DNA from: Ensifer canadensis
GTDB taxonomy: Bacteria > Pseudomonadota > Alphaproteobacteria > Rhizobiales > Rhizobiaceae
DNA: 64,000 nucleotides
NCBI RefSeq assembly: GCF_017488845.2
Contig: NZ_CP083374.1
Span: 62,001-126,000 of the forward strand
Reading direction: 5' to 3'
Every line of letters starts with the position of its first letter. Positions within the stretch are counted from its first letter, which is position 1. The position numbers and the translations under genes are program-made. The notes beneath the pieces were generated by a model. The model had not been told where the DNA came from, made no database searches, and worked only from the letters and a program-made list of their open reading frames with translations. Shown here piece after piece: positions 51,353 to 60,220 of this stretch.

Positions 51353-53113
51353 CTACCGCCACGCCACGGCGAAGACGGCAACGGCTGCGATCACACCGAC
51401 AATCATCGCCAGCACGTAGTGGGTCACGACGCCGGTCTGGAGCCGACGCAGCGCCGCGCCGCCGCGCAGGATCGAGCGGGCAACGCCGTTTACGATGGCG
51501 TCCACGCCGGTGAGATCGATCCGCAGTCCCGCCCGTGCTGCCCCATGCAGGAAGGGCAGCGCCGCAGTCTCAGACACGTCGCTCACCGCCTTCTCGTAGC
51601 GCGCCAGCGGTTTCTCGGCGATCCACATGAAGACCCGTGCGCCCTTGCGGTAGAACCAGTCAGTGTCGAGGCTGATCGTATTCTCGGGATCGAGCGCCTT
51701 GAGGAACAACACGAACCCCAACGCTGTAAACATCAGCACGCCGAGGCTCTCGGTGACATGGACGCCGGTGTAGGGTTCGAAGTCGACCGGATAGGGCAGC
51801 AGCGCATACAGCGCCTGGGGGAACACCCCGATCGCGATGCACAGCACCGCCGCCATGCCCATCGCGACCAGCATGTTGCCGGGCGGTTCGCGCGCCTCCA
51901 GCTTCTGATCCGTGCCGAAGAACATATAGTACGGGAGTTTTAGTCCGGTGTGCAGGAATGTCCCCGACGACGCCATCGTCAGCGCCAGCACCACCAGCGC
52001 CCGATGGTCCTGCCCGGCGGCGGCCACCACCATCGACTTGGTGACGAAGCCGGAGAAGAATGGAAATGCCGAAATCGCCAAGGCACCGACCATATAGAGC
52101 GCCACGGTCATCGGCATGGTTTTGTAGAGCCCACCAAGCTCGGTGAGCTTGCGACGGCCGGTGACGTAGATGACCGCCCCCGCCCCCATGAACAAAAGCG
52201 CCTTGTAGAGGATATGCGCGAAGGCATGGCCCGTTGCCCCGTTCACGGCCATCTCGGTCCCGATGCCGATGCCCGCCACCATGTAGCCCACCTGGCTGAC
52301 GATGTGATAGGCCAACAGTCGCCGGCAGTCATTCTCCAGCACCGCGTAGATGACGCCGTAGAGCGCCATCGCGGTGCCGAGCCAGACCAGAAGCTCGGTG
52401 CCCGGAAACGCCCGCGCGAGCACGTAGACGGCGGTCTTGGTGGTAAAAGCGCTCATGAACACCGCCCCGGTGACGGTCGCCTCCGGATAGGCGTCGGTCA
52501 GCCAGGCGTTGAGCGGCGGCACCGCCGCGTTGAGCAGGAACCCGGCAAGTATCAGGTAGGCGCCGACGCCCATCCCACCCTCGATCGGACCGAAAAGCAG
52601 CGAGCCGGTGGCGAGCCCGTGGAGAATGATGCCGCCGAGCAGGGCAACCCCGCCGGTGATGTGGACCATCAGATAGCGAAAACCGGCGGCGATCGCCTGC
52701 CGGCTGCCCTGGGCGAAGACCAGATAGGCAGAGGCAAATGCCATGGCCTCCCAGAACAGGTACAGGGTCAGGTAGTCGCCGGCGAACACCACTCCGAGCG
52801 CGCTGCCGACGTAGACGAACGCGGCGACATGCTGGCCGGCGTGAGACAGGTGCAGCGCGTAGACGGTTCCGATCAGCGCCATAATGGTGAAAACGGTGGC
52901 GAAGACGATGCTCAGCTTGTCGACCTTCGCGATCAGGACTTCCTGGCCGATGAATTGCATCTCGCCATAGCTGCCCGGCTGCATTGCAAGCACGGCAAGG
53001 ATCGCCAGCGCCGGAACCAGCAGCAGATAGGCCTTGCGGATCGACCCGTTGAGCAACGGGATCGGCAGCGCGCCGAGAATGAAGATCAGGCTCGGATGGA
53101 TAAAATCAATCAT
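51353..53113 (-). CDS. nuoL: NADH-quinone oxidoreductase subunit L-like antiporter subunit
   Basis: Antiporter-like membrane subunit of 586 residues. The first 400 residues resemble MrpD or NuoM-type proteins more than classical NuoL (YLFWEAMAFASAYLVF, NAWLTDAYPEATVTGAVFMSAFTTKTA). The last 110 residues are NuoL-like: an amphipathic stretch with DTDWFYRKG, GVDAIVNGVA and LQTGVVTHYVLAMIVG, a terminal anchor helix like the NuoL lateral helix end. It is therefore the best candidate for the distal subunit. The ATG at 53113 lies inside the final codons of the small membrane gene, so translation is coupled. Confidence 0.85.
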   Translation of the reverse strand: MIDFIHPSLIFILGALPIPLLNGSIRKAYLLLVPALAILAVLAMQPGSYGEMQFIGQEVLIAKVDKLSIVFATVFTIMALIGTVYALHLSHAGQHVAAFVYVGSALGVVFAGDYLTLYLFWEAMAFASAYLVFAQGSRQAIAAGFRYLMVHITGGVALLGGIILHGLATGSLLFGPIEGGMGVGAYLILAGFLLNAAVPPLNAWLTDAYPEATVTGAVFMSAFTTKTAVYVLARAFPGTELLVWLGTAMALYGVIYAVLENDCRRLLAYHIVSQVGYMVAGIGIGTEMAVNGATGHAFAHILYKALLFMGAGAVIYVTGRRKLTELGGLYKTMPMTVALYMVGALAISAFPFFSGFVTKSMVVAAAGQDHRALVVLALTMASSGTFLHTGLKLPYYMFFGTDQKLEAREPPGNMLVAMGMAAVLCIAIGVFPQALYALLPYPVDFEPYTGVHVTESLGVLMFTALGFVLFLKALDPENTISLDTDWFYRKGARVFMWIAEKPLARYEKAVSDVSETAALPFLHGAARAGLRIDLTGVDAIVNGVARSILRGGAALRRLQTGVVTHYVLAMIVGVIAAVAVFAVAWR

Positions 53114-53360
53114 AGTAATCCTCGCGCCGCATGAGCCCACACTGGTGGCCGAGGAACTTGGAAACGAAAATCAAAACCATGCAGGAGCCGAAGCCGTAAA
53201 CGGCAGACCAACCAGGCAGGCGGTCCCACAGGTATTCGGCGTGTTCGCGAGAAACCAGAAAGTCGGCGACGACGATCAGGACGAGCACCAGATAGAACAA
53301 TCGGCGGCGCTGCCTGGCATATTCTTCGTCACCAAAGAAGTTGACGACGCGTTTGATCAT
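53106..53360 (-). CDS. Small two-helix membrane protein within the complex I operon
   Basis: An 84-residue protein with a basic N-terminus (MIKRVVNFFGDEEYARQRRR), two helices (about 21-36 and 53-68) and a short C-terminal tail with HQCGLMRRED. I do not recognise a family. It overlaps both neighbours: ATGA with the preceding antiporter gene and eight bases with the L-like gene. Such packing shows it is a real, translated gene. A role as an accessory or junction subunit between the extra antiporter and NuoL is inferred only from position. Confidence 0.65.
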   Translation of the reverse strand: MIKRVVNFFGDEEYARQRRRLFYLVLVLIVVADFLVSREHAEYLWDRLPGWSAVYGFGSCMVLIFVSKFLGHQCGLMRREDYYD

Positions 53361-54820
53361 TTGACCACTCCGTCCGCCAGGGCGAGAAAATAGCCGGGAA
53401 AGATGCCCATCAGCACCGAAAGGATGGCGGTTGCGACCAGCGGGATCGTCATCATCGGAATTTCACGGACCGTCGCCGGGCTCTCCTGCACCTCCGTCCC
53501 GAAAAAGGCGACATAACTGACGGGCAGGAAGTAGGCGGCGTTCAGAACCGAACTCACTAACAGCACGATCAGGAATGCAATCTCCCCCGCCTCCACAGAG
53601 CCCAGCGCCAGATACCACTTGCTGACGAAGCCCGCGGTCGGCGGCACCCCGATCATGCTGAGCGAGCCGACAAAGAATGCCCCCATCGTCCAGGGCAGCC
53701 TACGGCCGATACCGGCCATGTCGCTGATGTTCCGTTTGCCAGACGCGCAATAGATCGACCCGGCGCAGAAAAAGAGTGTGATTTTCGAGAAGGCATGCGC
53801 GGCAATGTGGATGATCCCGCCGACCATTGCGACCGGCGACAACAGAACCACGCCCAGCACGATATAGGACAGTTGGCTCACCGTCGAATAGGCGAGCCTG
53901 GCCTTCAGATCGTCCCGGGTCAGGGCGTAGACCGACGCCATCAGGATGGTGAACGAGACCAGATAGGCCGTGGCTGTGCCGAGGCCCAGCTCGCCGACCA
54001 GCCCGACGCCAAAGACGTGGAACACCACGCGCAGCACGCAGAATACGCCCATCTTGACCACGGCCACCGCATGCAAGAGTGCGCTGACTGGTGTCGGCGC
54101 CACCATCGCGGCAGGTAGCCATGCGTGCACCGGCATCACGGCGGCCTTGGCAAAGCCGAAAAGATAGCAGAAATAGACGACTGTCAGCAGCGCCGCCGAG
54201 GCATCGGCCCCCGCCAGCAGTCCCCCCGCCACAAAGTCTAACGACCCCGCAATGTGATAGGTCAGGGCCAGCGCGGCAAGCAGCACGCTTTTCGACGCGC
54301 CCATCAGATAGACGAGATACTTGCGGCTGCCCTTCCATCCCTCTTCGTCCTCGTGGTGGTAGACGAGCGGATAGGTAACGAGGCTGAGCACCTCGTAGAA
54401 GATCACCAGCGTAAACAGATTGGCGGCGAAGGCGCCCCCGACGGCCGCTGCCAGGCTGGTGGCGAAACAGGCGAAGAACCGGGTCTGCGCATGCTCTTTC
54501 AGGTGCCGCATGTAGCCGATGGAATAGATCGCGGCCACGATCCATAGAAGTGACGATACTGTGGCAAAGACCATGCCGAGCGCATCGACGCGGAAAGCGA
54601 AGTCGACCCCCGGCAGTATCTCGAAAAGGCGCAAATCGACGGTCCCGCCAGCCAGAACTGTGGGCGCCATCGATGCGACAATCGCGAACAGGGTGATTGC
54701 GGCCAACGGCGAGACGACGTCGCGGAGTTTCTCGCGGTTGTTGAGAAGGACAACGGCCAGGGCCGCCAGAGCCGGGACGGCGACGGCAAGCAGCGGCCGG
54801 ATCGTTGTCTCCGGGTCCAA
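53357..54820 (-). CDS. Fourth antiporter-like subunit (MrpD/NuoM-like)
   Basis: A 487-residue protein with about 14 helices and the proton-channel family core: FYEVLSLVTYPLVYHHEDEEG, AVMPVHAWLPAAMVAPTPVSALLHAVAVVKMGV and ARLAYSTVSQLSYIV. It is a full-length antiporter-like subunit, in addition to nuoL, nuoM and nuoN, so this operon has four. The start is TTG at 54820, five bases after nuoK and behind AAAGGATAG. It may replace part of classical NuoL function, extend the pumping arm, or act as a Na+/H+ antiporter partner. Some databases would call it nuoL or nuoM. Confidence 0.85.
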   Translation of the reverse strand: MDPETTIRPLLAVAVPALAALAVVLLNNREKLRDVVSPLAAITLFAIVASMAPTVLAGGTVDLRLFEILPGVDFAFRVDALGMVFATVSSLLWIVAAIYSIGYMRHLKEHAQTRFFACFATSLAAAVGGAFAANLFTLVIFYEVLSLVTYPLVYHHEDEEGWKGSRKYLVYLMGASKSVLLAALALTYHIAGSLDFVAGGLLAGADASAALLTVVYFCYLFGFAKAAVMPVHAWLPAAMVAPTPVSALLHAVAVVKMGVFCVLRVVFHVFGVGLVGELGLGTATAYLVSFTILMASVYALTRDDLKARLAYSTVSQLSYIVLGVVLLSPVAMVGGIIHIAAHAFSKITLFFCAGSIYCASGKRNISDMAGIGRRLPWTMGAFFVGSLSMIGVPPTAGFVSKWYLALGSVEAGEIAFLIVLLVSSVLNAAYFLPVSYVAFFGTEVQESPATVREIPMMTIPLVATAILSVLMGIFPGYFLALADGVVK

Positions 54821-54824
54821 GCCG

Positions 54825-55126
54825 CTATCCTTTCATCATGGTCACATCGTCGACCTTGAGGGTGGATTTGTTCCTCACAAGGGCGACTAAGATGCCGAGG
54901 GCGACGGCAACCTCCGCCGCAGTGATTGCGATGACGAAGATCGCGAAGATCTGCCCGCGGAAATCGCCGTACTGACGGCCGAAAGCGATGAAGTTGATGT
55001 TGACCGAATTGAGCAGCAGCTCCAGCGACATCAGCACAACCAGAATATTGCGTCTGAGCAAGACGCCCGCTGCTCCGATCACGAACAGGGCCACTCCGAG
55101 CAAAATATACCACCAGAGCGGAACCA

Positions 55127-55130
<4 letters not shown>
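54825..55130 (-). CDS. nuoK: NADH-quinone oxidoreductase subunit K
   Basis: ND4L homologue, 101 residues, three helices. The two membrane glutamates of the family lie in [13 protein letters not shown] and [12 protein letters not shown]. It overlaps nuoJ by four bases. It links NuoJ to the antiporter-like pumps. Confidence 0.94.
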
Positions 55131-55627
<497 letters not shown>

Positions 55628-55807
55628 CGACGCCGCCCCTCGGGCGCGAACTGTCACTCGGCGAGACGGCCGGATTGGAGTAGCGCCGCACTTCAGATGC
55701 GTTCACAAATTGTGCCCTAGTATCGGATTTTTCACAAGATTATTGTCGGCGGTCGGCTAGAGGGGCGACCTTCGGAGGGAACTTTACAAGGGGCATCGTA
55801 GACGTGC
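55628..55807 (-). promoter_or_regulatory. Promoter region of the nuoJ operon
   Basis: A 180-base gap without a gene. It has CACAA-A-TTGTG at 55704-55714 and a second TTCACAA at 55731-55737, matching the half-site at 55702 with a 29-base spacing. On the minus strand CTTGTGAA could be a -35 element. An operator is plausible; the regulator is unknown. Confidence 0.4.
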
Positions 55808-56206
55808 CTAAGCCGCAACCGACGTTTCATGCAGATGCCGCCATCGGAGCGAGCCATCCGCTGAAGCTTCCAAAACGACGGTCGAGCGTCTTGCGGTTTG
55901 AACCCCGCCCGCATCCGCGTGCGTCTCGCGATAGGTTACGCAGGCTCCGCCCGACCATTCATGACAGATCTGCATCTCGTCGACCGTGATCCGCAGCTCT
56001 GGGCGTTTCCCGTGCAGACGTCCGAACAATTCGCCCACGCCCTCTTTGCCAAGCGCGGTCCCTTGCACGGAGATCATGCGAAACTCAGGCGAGAAGCGTT
56101 CGAGCAGTTGCACCAGATCGGCAGGCCGAGCCGCCCCGATGAACCAGCGTTCGATCGTGACGTGCACATCGACAATCTCACGGAAGAATCTTTCAGTATC
56201 GGTCAT
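55808..56206 (-). CDS. NTF2-like/SnoaL-type small protein
   Basis: A 132-residue protein with the NTF2-like cone fold pattern: an N-terminal helix pair (ERFFREIVDVHVTIERWFIG), LLERFSPEFRMISVQG, a helix (KEGVGELFGRL) and three strands (LRITVDEMQI, ACVTYRETHAD, TARRSTVVLEA). DUF4440 and SnoaL proteins share this plan; the reaction, if any, is unknown. AAGGAGCCGAAC is a good ribosome site. It follows the MFS gene on the same strand with a 44-base gap, so they may be co-transcribed. Confidence 0.7.
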   Translation of the reverse strand: MTDTERFFREIVDVHVTIERWFIGAARPADLVQLLERFSPEFRMISVQGTALGKEGVGELFGRLHGKRPELRITVDEMQICHEWSGGACVTYRETHADAGGVQTARRSTVVLEASADGSLRWRHLHETSVAA

Positions 56207-56250
56207 GTTCGGCTCCTTGTCGGACATTGTGAAAGAATGGGCTCCGCGCG

Positions 56251-57651
56251 CTAATCGGCTCGCCGCAGGCGCAGAACGAAGGGCAGCGGAAACATGATCA
56301 GAACGGCAGCGATCACAAAACAGTAGCGGTAAGGCAGAGCGTCGTCCGCGCCGCCGCTCGTCGCGAGGAAAAGCCCCAGCAAGCCTCCCAGCACACTCGC
56401 ACCGAGCGAGAAACTGAGCTGACGGTTGATGTTCCACAGCGCGCTTGCCTCTGCCATCCGTTCCGTTCGAACCGACGTAAAGGCTGCCGTCTGGGCCGTG
56501 CTCGTGCAAAGGCTCGCTCCGAAACCCATCAAAACAAAGGACGCGATCCTGACGGTGAACATTCCGGCGAATGGTGTGGCCAACAGCAGCACGCCGGCGC
56601 TGGTGACGGTCATGCCGACGAGAAAGAGCGAGCGCGGGCTTCGGGACGCAAACATCCGCCGCGTGGACATGATGGCGACGCAGGATGCGGCTGCCCATGG
56701 GAGCATAAGCATTCCCGTTTGTGTGGCCGTCAGACCAAGGCGGTCCTGCAAGTACAGGGAGGCGATCAGGTTTACGCCCGTGAAAACGCCCGGCACACAC
56801 AGGTAGATGATGCTGCCAGTCCTGAGCATCGGATCGGAGAGCAGACGCAGATCAAGCAGCGGTTCGCGCGAACGCAGCGCATGGCGGACATAGGCGGCGC
56901 CCGCGACAATCGCCAAGGCAAGGACAATCGCGGCATGAACGCCGCGTCCCGCCTGACTAGTGAGCGTCAGGCCAAGGGGAAGGCAAAACAGGGTGATGGC
57001 GCTCAGCAGGAAGCCGGCAATGTCGAGCGCCGGCTTCGCTTCCGCCAACCGATCGACCGGCGCCCAGGCAAGGGCCAATGCTGCTATCGCCGCTGCCAGT
57101 GGCGCAACACCGATAAACACCCAGCGCCAGGACACATGATCGGCAGCGATCCCGCCGATGGCGGGTGAAAGTGCCGGCACCAGCAGCGCAACCGTCATGA
57201 CCACGGCCGTCAGATGGGCGCGGTCTTCCGGCGGATAGGCGCGATAGGCCATGCTCTGGCCGACCGGCACGAGCAGTCCTCCGCCGAGACCCTGAACGAG
57301 CCGCCAGGCGAGAAGCGTCGCAATCCCAGTGGCCATACCCCCGCCGAAGCTTCCCACCGCCACAATGAGCAGAGAGGCAATGAACACGCGGCGTTCGCCG
57401 ATCCGGCGCGCAAGCCAGCTCCCCAGCGGAATGGCGACAGTCAGGCCGAGCATGTAGATCGTGCCGACCCAGGCGAGTTGCACCACCGATGCGCTCAGCT
57501 CCCGCTGCAACGCCGGCAGGGCGGTATTGAAGATGAACATACTTGCGAGATCGACGGCGAAACCGAGAAGATAGAGGGTGGCAATTCGGGAGCGGGCGGA
57601 CAACGGTAAAACCTTCGATAGGAATGACGCCCGCAGGGTAATCCCTTTCAT
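56251..57651 (-). CDS. MFS efflux transporter, DHA2/EmrB-like
   Basis: Major facilitator exporter of 466 residues with about 14 helices. The motif A-like loop SWLARRIGERRVF, the antiporter motif C region (LVPALSPAIGGIAAD) and the central and C-terminal halves typical of drug:H+ antiporters are visible. The ATG at 57651 is the first sensible start; the frame is open much further but runs into the LysR gene on the other strand. It is divergent from that regulator across 66 bases, suggesting control by it. The substrate is unknown. Confidence 0.85.
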   Translation of the reverse strand: MKGITLRASFLSKVLPLSARSRIATLYLLGFAVDLASMFIFNTALPALQRELSASVVQLAWVGTIYMLGLTVAIPLGSWLARRIGERRVFIASLLIVAVGSFGGGMATGIATLLAWRLVQGLGGGLLVPVGQSMAYRAYPPEDRAHLTAVVMTVALLVPALSPAIGGIAADHVSWRWVFIGVAPLAAAIAALALAWAPVDRLAEAKPALDIAGFLLSAITLFCLPLGLTLTSQAGRGVHAAIVLALAIVAGAAYVRHALRSREPLLDLRLLSDPMLRTGSIIYLCVPGVFTGVNLIASLYLQDRLGLTATQTGMLMLPWAAASCVAIMSTRRMFASRSPRSLFLVGMTVTSAGVLLLATPFAGMFTVRIASFVLMGFGASLCTSTAQTAAFTSVRTERMAEASALWNINRQLSFSLGASVLGGLLGLFLATSGGADDALPYRYCFVIAAVLIMFPLPFVLRLRRAD

Positions 57652-57717
57652 ATCATCGAATAAGGCGATACAATTCGACAACACTTGTCGATTTGATTTA
57701 CCAATTGGAGTGCCTGG
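57652..57717. promoter_or_regulatory. Divergent promoter with LysR-type palindrome
   Basis: The 66-base gap between the MFS and LysR genes contains TCGACAA-CAC-TTGTCGA at 57675-57691, a perfect 7-bp dyad with a 3-base centre. Its position between divergent genes is the usual place for LysR-family binding, although the centre is shorter than the common T-N11-A. Confidence 0.6.
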
Positions 57718-58629
57718 ATGGCGGTGAGTCTTGATCGCCTGACTGTTTTCCGAGCCGTCGTGCAAACAGGATCGTTCACAGCGGCTGCCAAGCAACTCAA
57801 TCAGGCCAGAGCCGCAGTCAGTTTCAACGTCAAGCAGCTCGAAAGCGAATTGGGCGTCACGCTCCTTTATCGCACCACGCGCAGTCTTGCTCTTACCGAT
57901 GCCGGCGAACGATTCTATGCACGCTGCCTGCGCATTCTCACGGAAGCCGATGAGGCGATTGCCGAAGCGCGCACGGAGCAAACGGTGCTGACCGGCAGCT
58001 TGCGCCTGACATCGACTGTTGAATATGGCGTTGCGGTGATCGCTCCAGCACTTCAGAAATTCACCACGCTGCATCCAGACCTCGACGTCCAGTTCGAAGC
58101 CTATCCGACGAATGTCGACCTCCTGCGCGACCGCTTTGACGTCGCAATCCGGCTGGGGCGCAACGAGCAATTCCAGACGTCGCCATATGCTGGTGTGCAC
58201 CTGGGGACGTATCAGCTCAGGCCAGTCGCGTCGCCGGACATCCTCGCCCGCGTTGATCGAACTGTCGTTGGTGCGCCCAAGATGCTGAGCGCGCTGCCGC
58301 ACATCAGCAATGCGACCGTCGACCATGTGAAAAGCTGGACAATGTTCGACGAAGACGGGTGCGAATGCGCGTTCGAGGTGCCTCGTCCGTCCCGGCTACT
58401 TGCCAACAACGCATCGGTTGTGAAGGCGCTGGCGGTTGCCGGCGCAGGCGTTGCGCTTCTGCCTGACTGGTTCGTCGCGCCAGAACTTGCCAAGGGCACG
58501 TTGGCCGACGCCCTGCCGTCCTATCGCTTCCCCGATCACCAGATTTACGCGATGCACCTGCCCATGCAGATGGTGCCGCAGAAAATCCGGGCCTGGCTGC
58601 GTTTCCTCAAGGATTATGTCCGTCGTTAA
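57718..58629 (+). CDS. LysR-family transcriptional regulator
   Basis: A 303-residue regulator. The winged helix-turn-helix is at about 5-64 (LTVFRAVVQTGSFTAAAKQL, VKQLESELGVTLLYRTTRSLALTDAG), followed by a substrate-binding-like effector domain starting near GSLRLTSTVEYG. The overall pattern is that of the CrgA/DsdC-type LTTRs. It is divergent from an MFS exporter and probably binds the palindrome at 57675-57691. GGAG lies eight bases before the ATG. Confidence 0.88.
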   Translation: MAVSLDRLTVFRAVVQTGSFTAAAKQLNQARAAVSFNVKQLESELGVTLLYRTTRSLALTDAGERFYARCLRILTEADEAIAEARTEQTVLTGSLRLTSTVEYGVAVIAPALQKFTTLHPDLDVQFEAYPTNVDLLRDRFDVAIRLGRNEQFQTSPYAGVHLGTYQLRPVASPDILARVDRTVVGAPKMLSALPHISNATVDHVKSWTMFDEDGCECAFEVPRPSRLLANNASVVKALAVAGAGVALLPDWFVAPELAKGTLADALPSYRFPDHQIYAMHLPMQMVPQKIRAWLRFLKDYVRR

Positions 58630-58673
58630 TTTCCTGGCACGGCAAGGCGGACTTCTGCCCGGAAGTTCCCGAC

Positions 58674-58814
58674 GTTGGCAATCGTCCGGCCCCGACGGTC
58701 ACGGTAGCGGACAAGATACGGAGGATCGGTCATGAAATCCACCGCCCCGCCCGGAAGGCGCTGAATCAAGGAGATGCAGTCGCCATAAAGGACAGTGTTG
58801 CAAACGGGGCGCAT
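58674..58814 (-). pseudogene. Remnant of a DNA adenine methyltransferase (N-terminal part)
   Basis: The translation from an ATG at 58814 reads NTVLYGDCISLIQRLPGG, then DFMTDPPYLVRYRDR and GRTIAN. The DPPY catalytic motif and surrounding pattern are those of N6-adenine methyltransferases found on rhizobial plasmids. After TIAN (about 58674) the similarity ends and the frame runs into the LysR 3' region, so only about 47 codons remain. It appears truncated by a recombination event near 58670. It cannot encode an active enzyme. Confidence 0.6.
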
Positions 58815-58929
58815 TACGCGTCGTCCTGTTTCCAGCAGCAAGCCATGCTCTGATGCTTCGGCTTTCAACCCAGTGGCCTGTGCCTTCTGGGCCTCACAAT
58901 ACTCCGGCCCTGCTGGTCTCCCATATCGC

Positions 58930-59211
58930 TCACAGTCGCCCCTCAAGGACCTCAACCGTAATGTCCTGCCCGCGATAGAAAACACCCAAAACCAAAACGT
59001 GCACCTCTTCGACTACAAAGGCGATGCTCACGCTCCGGCGGTAACCGATAATCCGAAGACCAGGAACAAGGCCAGTCCTCACGGTTCCCCGCTTGGGGAA
59101 CGTTGCCAGTTCCGCAATGAACTGGCGTATACCGCTGATATAATTCCAAGCCATAACGGGCCCGGCTTTTTCGACGCTGGCGAGCTCGCGGTAAAGCTGA
59201 AGCAATTCCAC
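58930..59211 (-). CDS. parE: ParE-type toxin, apparently without a normal start codon
   Basis: RelE/ParE-fold toxin partner of the antitoxin encoded just upstream. The frame, if read from just after the parD stop, gives KKYKIILHERAEVELLQLYREL, IRQFIAELATFPKRGT, and a strand-rich end (GLRIIGYRRSVSIAFVV, VFYRGQDI) typical of ParE. There is no ATG, GTG or TTG before the GTG at 59211, which would remove the first strand. Where a start is expected (59247-59245) the codon is AAG. It may use a rare start (CTG at 59229 or ATC) or be inactive. Family call is good; activity is doubtful. Confidence 0.7.
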   Translation of the reverse strand: MELLQLYRELASVEKAGPVMAWNYISGIRQFIAELATFPKRGTVRTGLVPGLRIIGYRRSVSIAFVVEEVHVLVLGVFYRGQDITVEVLEGRL

Positions 59212-59250
59212 CTCGGCTCGCTCATGCAGGATGATCTTATATTTCTTTCC

Positions 59251-59514
59251 CTATTTGGCTTTCGCCAGCGCCTGATGTTCAGCCTCAAGGCGGGCGAACG
59301 CCTCATCGAGAGGAATCCCCTTGGAGGGATCACGCTTCAATTCTGCATAGCGGCCCGGGATTTCCTGATTCAGCCAGCGTTCGCGGGCGTCCTCCTGATC
59401 CTCCAACAACCGCAGACCAGCCCGGACGACTTCGCTGGCATTGTTGTAGCGGCCGGAATCAAGCTGCTTCTTGATGAACTTCTCGTAGTGTTCGTTCAGT
59501 GCAAAACTTGCCAT
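59251..59514 (-). CDS. parD: ParD-type antitoxin
   Basis: An 87-residue antitoxin of the ParD/CopG ribbon-helix-helix family. The N-terminal DNA-binding part is ASFALNEHYEKFIKKQLDSGRYNNASEVVRAGLRLLED; the C-terminal half (RDPSKGIPLDEAFARLEAEH) is the toxin-binding tail. AGGAGGTTAGATGCC is a strong ribosome site for the ATG at 59514. It normally represses its own promoter and neutralises the toxin encoded directly downstream. Confidence 0.88.
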   Translation of the reverse strand: MASFALNEHYEKFIKKQLDSGRYNNASEVVRAGLRLLEDQEDARERWLNQEIPGRYAELKRDPSKGIPLDEAFARLEAEHQALAKAK

Positions 59515-60220
59515 GGCATCTAACCTCCTGATGAAATCATTATAGGTCAGGGCGCTTAGACTAACAACAGTTATCAACTATTGTTATTTATGTTTGGAAT
59601 AGGCATTCGGCCACGATGAAACGGGATCTAAGTGACCGGACAAGAGGGCAACCTTCTATGAGCGCCCCGCCAAGCGGCCTTTCGACCTTGGAAATACTTG
59701 TCCGACTCGGCGCCGAGCCGACGGTCTCGCGCAAACCGAACATTGCGCTCAAGGCCCCATCGGCAGGAGGAACATTCGGCGCTTGCGCCCAACGCGTTGA
59801 ACGCACTGCATCTGGGAGCGGTCTTCATCGCCGCCCTCCGGACCCGCAAGGCAGCCTTTCGGTTAGCGGCGGGCAGATTACGCACCGCGCTTGATATCGT
59901 CCCAAACCTTTGAGAAATCGATTTCGAGATCCGCAACATCGCCGAAGACGACCCAGAGGACCATGAGGCCGATGCCGTGGCAATCCCCGCGGTGGGCTTA
60001 AGCTGAGGCGGAGGACAATTCCCCTCCTTGGAGCCGTCGCGGTATCCACGCACCTCAAGGATGTTATGGCCAAACGCACGTACCGCAGGATCTGTTCCGA
60101 TGTTAACAGTTACGCACTTGTCGCGGCGTTCGTGTGGGAATTTACTGTATATAGTGCGGGATCGCACGTCGTGTATCGATGGCCGGCGCATTGACGCGCA
60201 GCCCTCAGGAGGAATCGAAT
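59515..60220. other. Gene-poor interval upstream of the SH3 protein
   Basis: About 700 bases with no convincing gene. On the minus strand 59964-59878 encodes a 28-residue peptide ending FSKVWDDIKRGA, reading like the tail of a lost membrane protein. CAGGAGGAATCG just before 60221 is the ribosome site of the next gene. The parD promoter should lie at 59515-59600. Confidence 0.4.

Noticed and set aside
57652..58326. Extension of the MFS gene to 691 codons
   Set aside because: It would lie antisense to the LysR gene, including its helix-turn-helix; the added part has no transporter features.
59616..60191. Frames on both strands between parD and the SH3 gene
   Set aside because: Arg/Ser/Pro-rich composition, no ribosome sites and no recognisable motif; probably remnants or chance.
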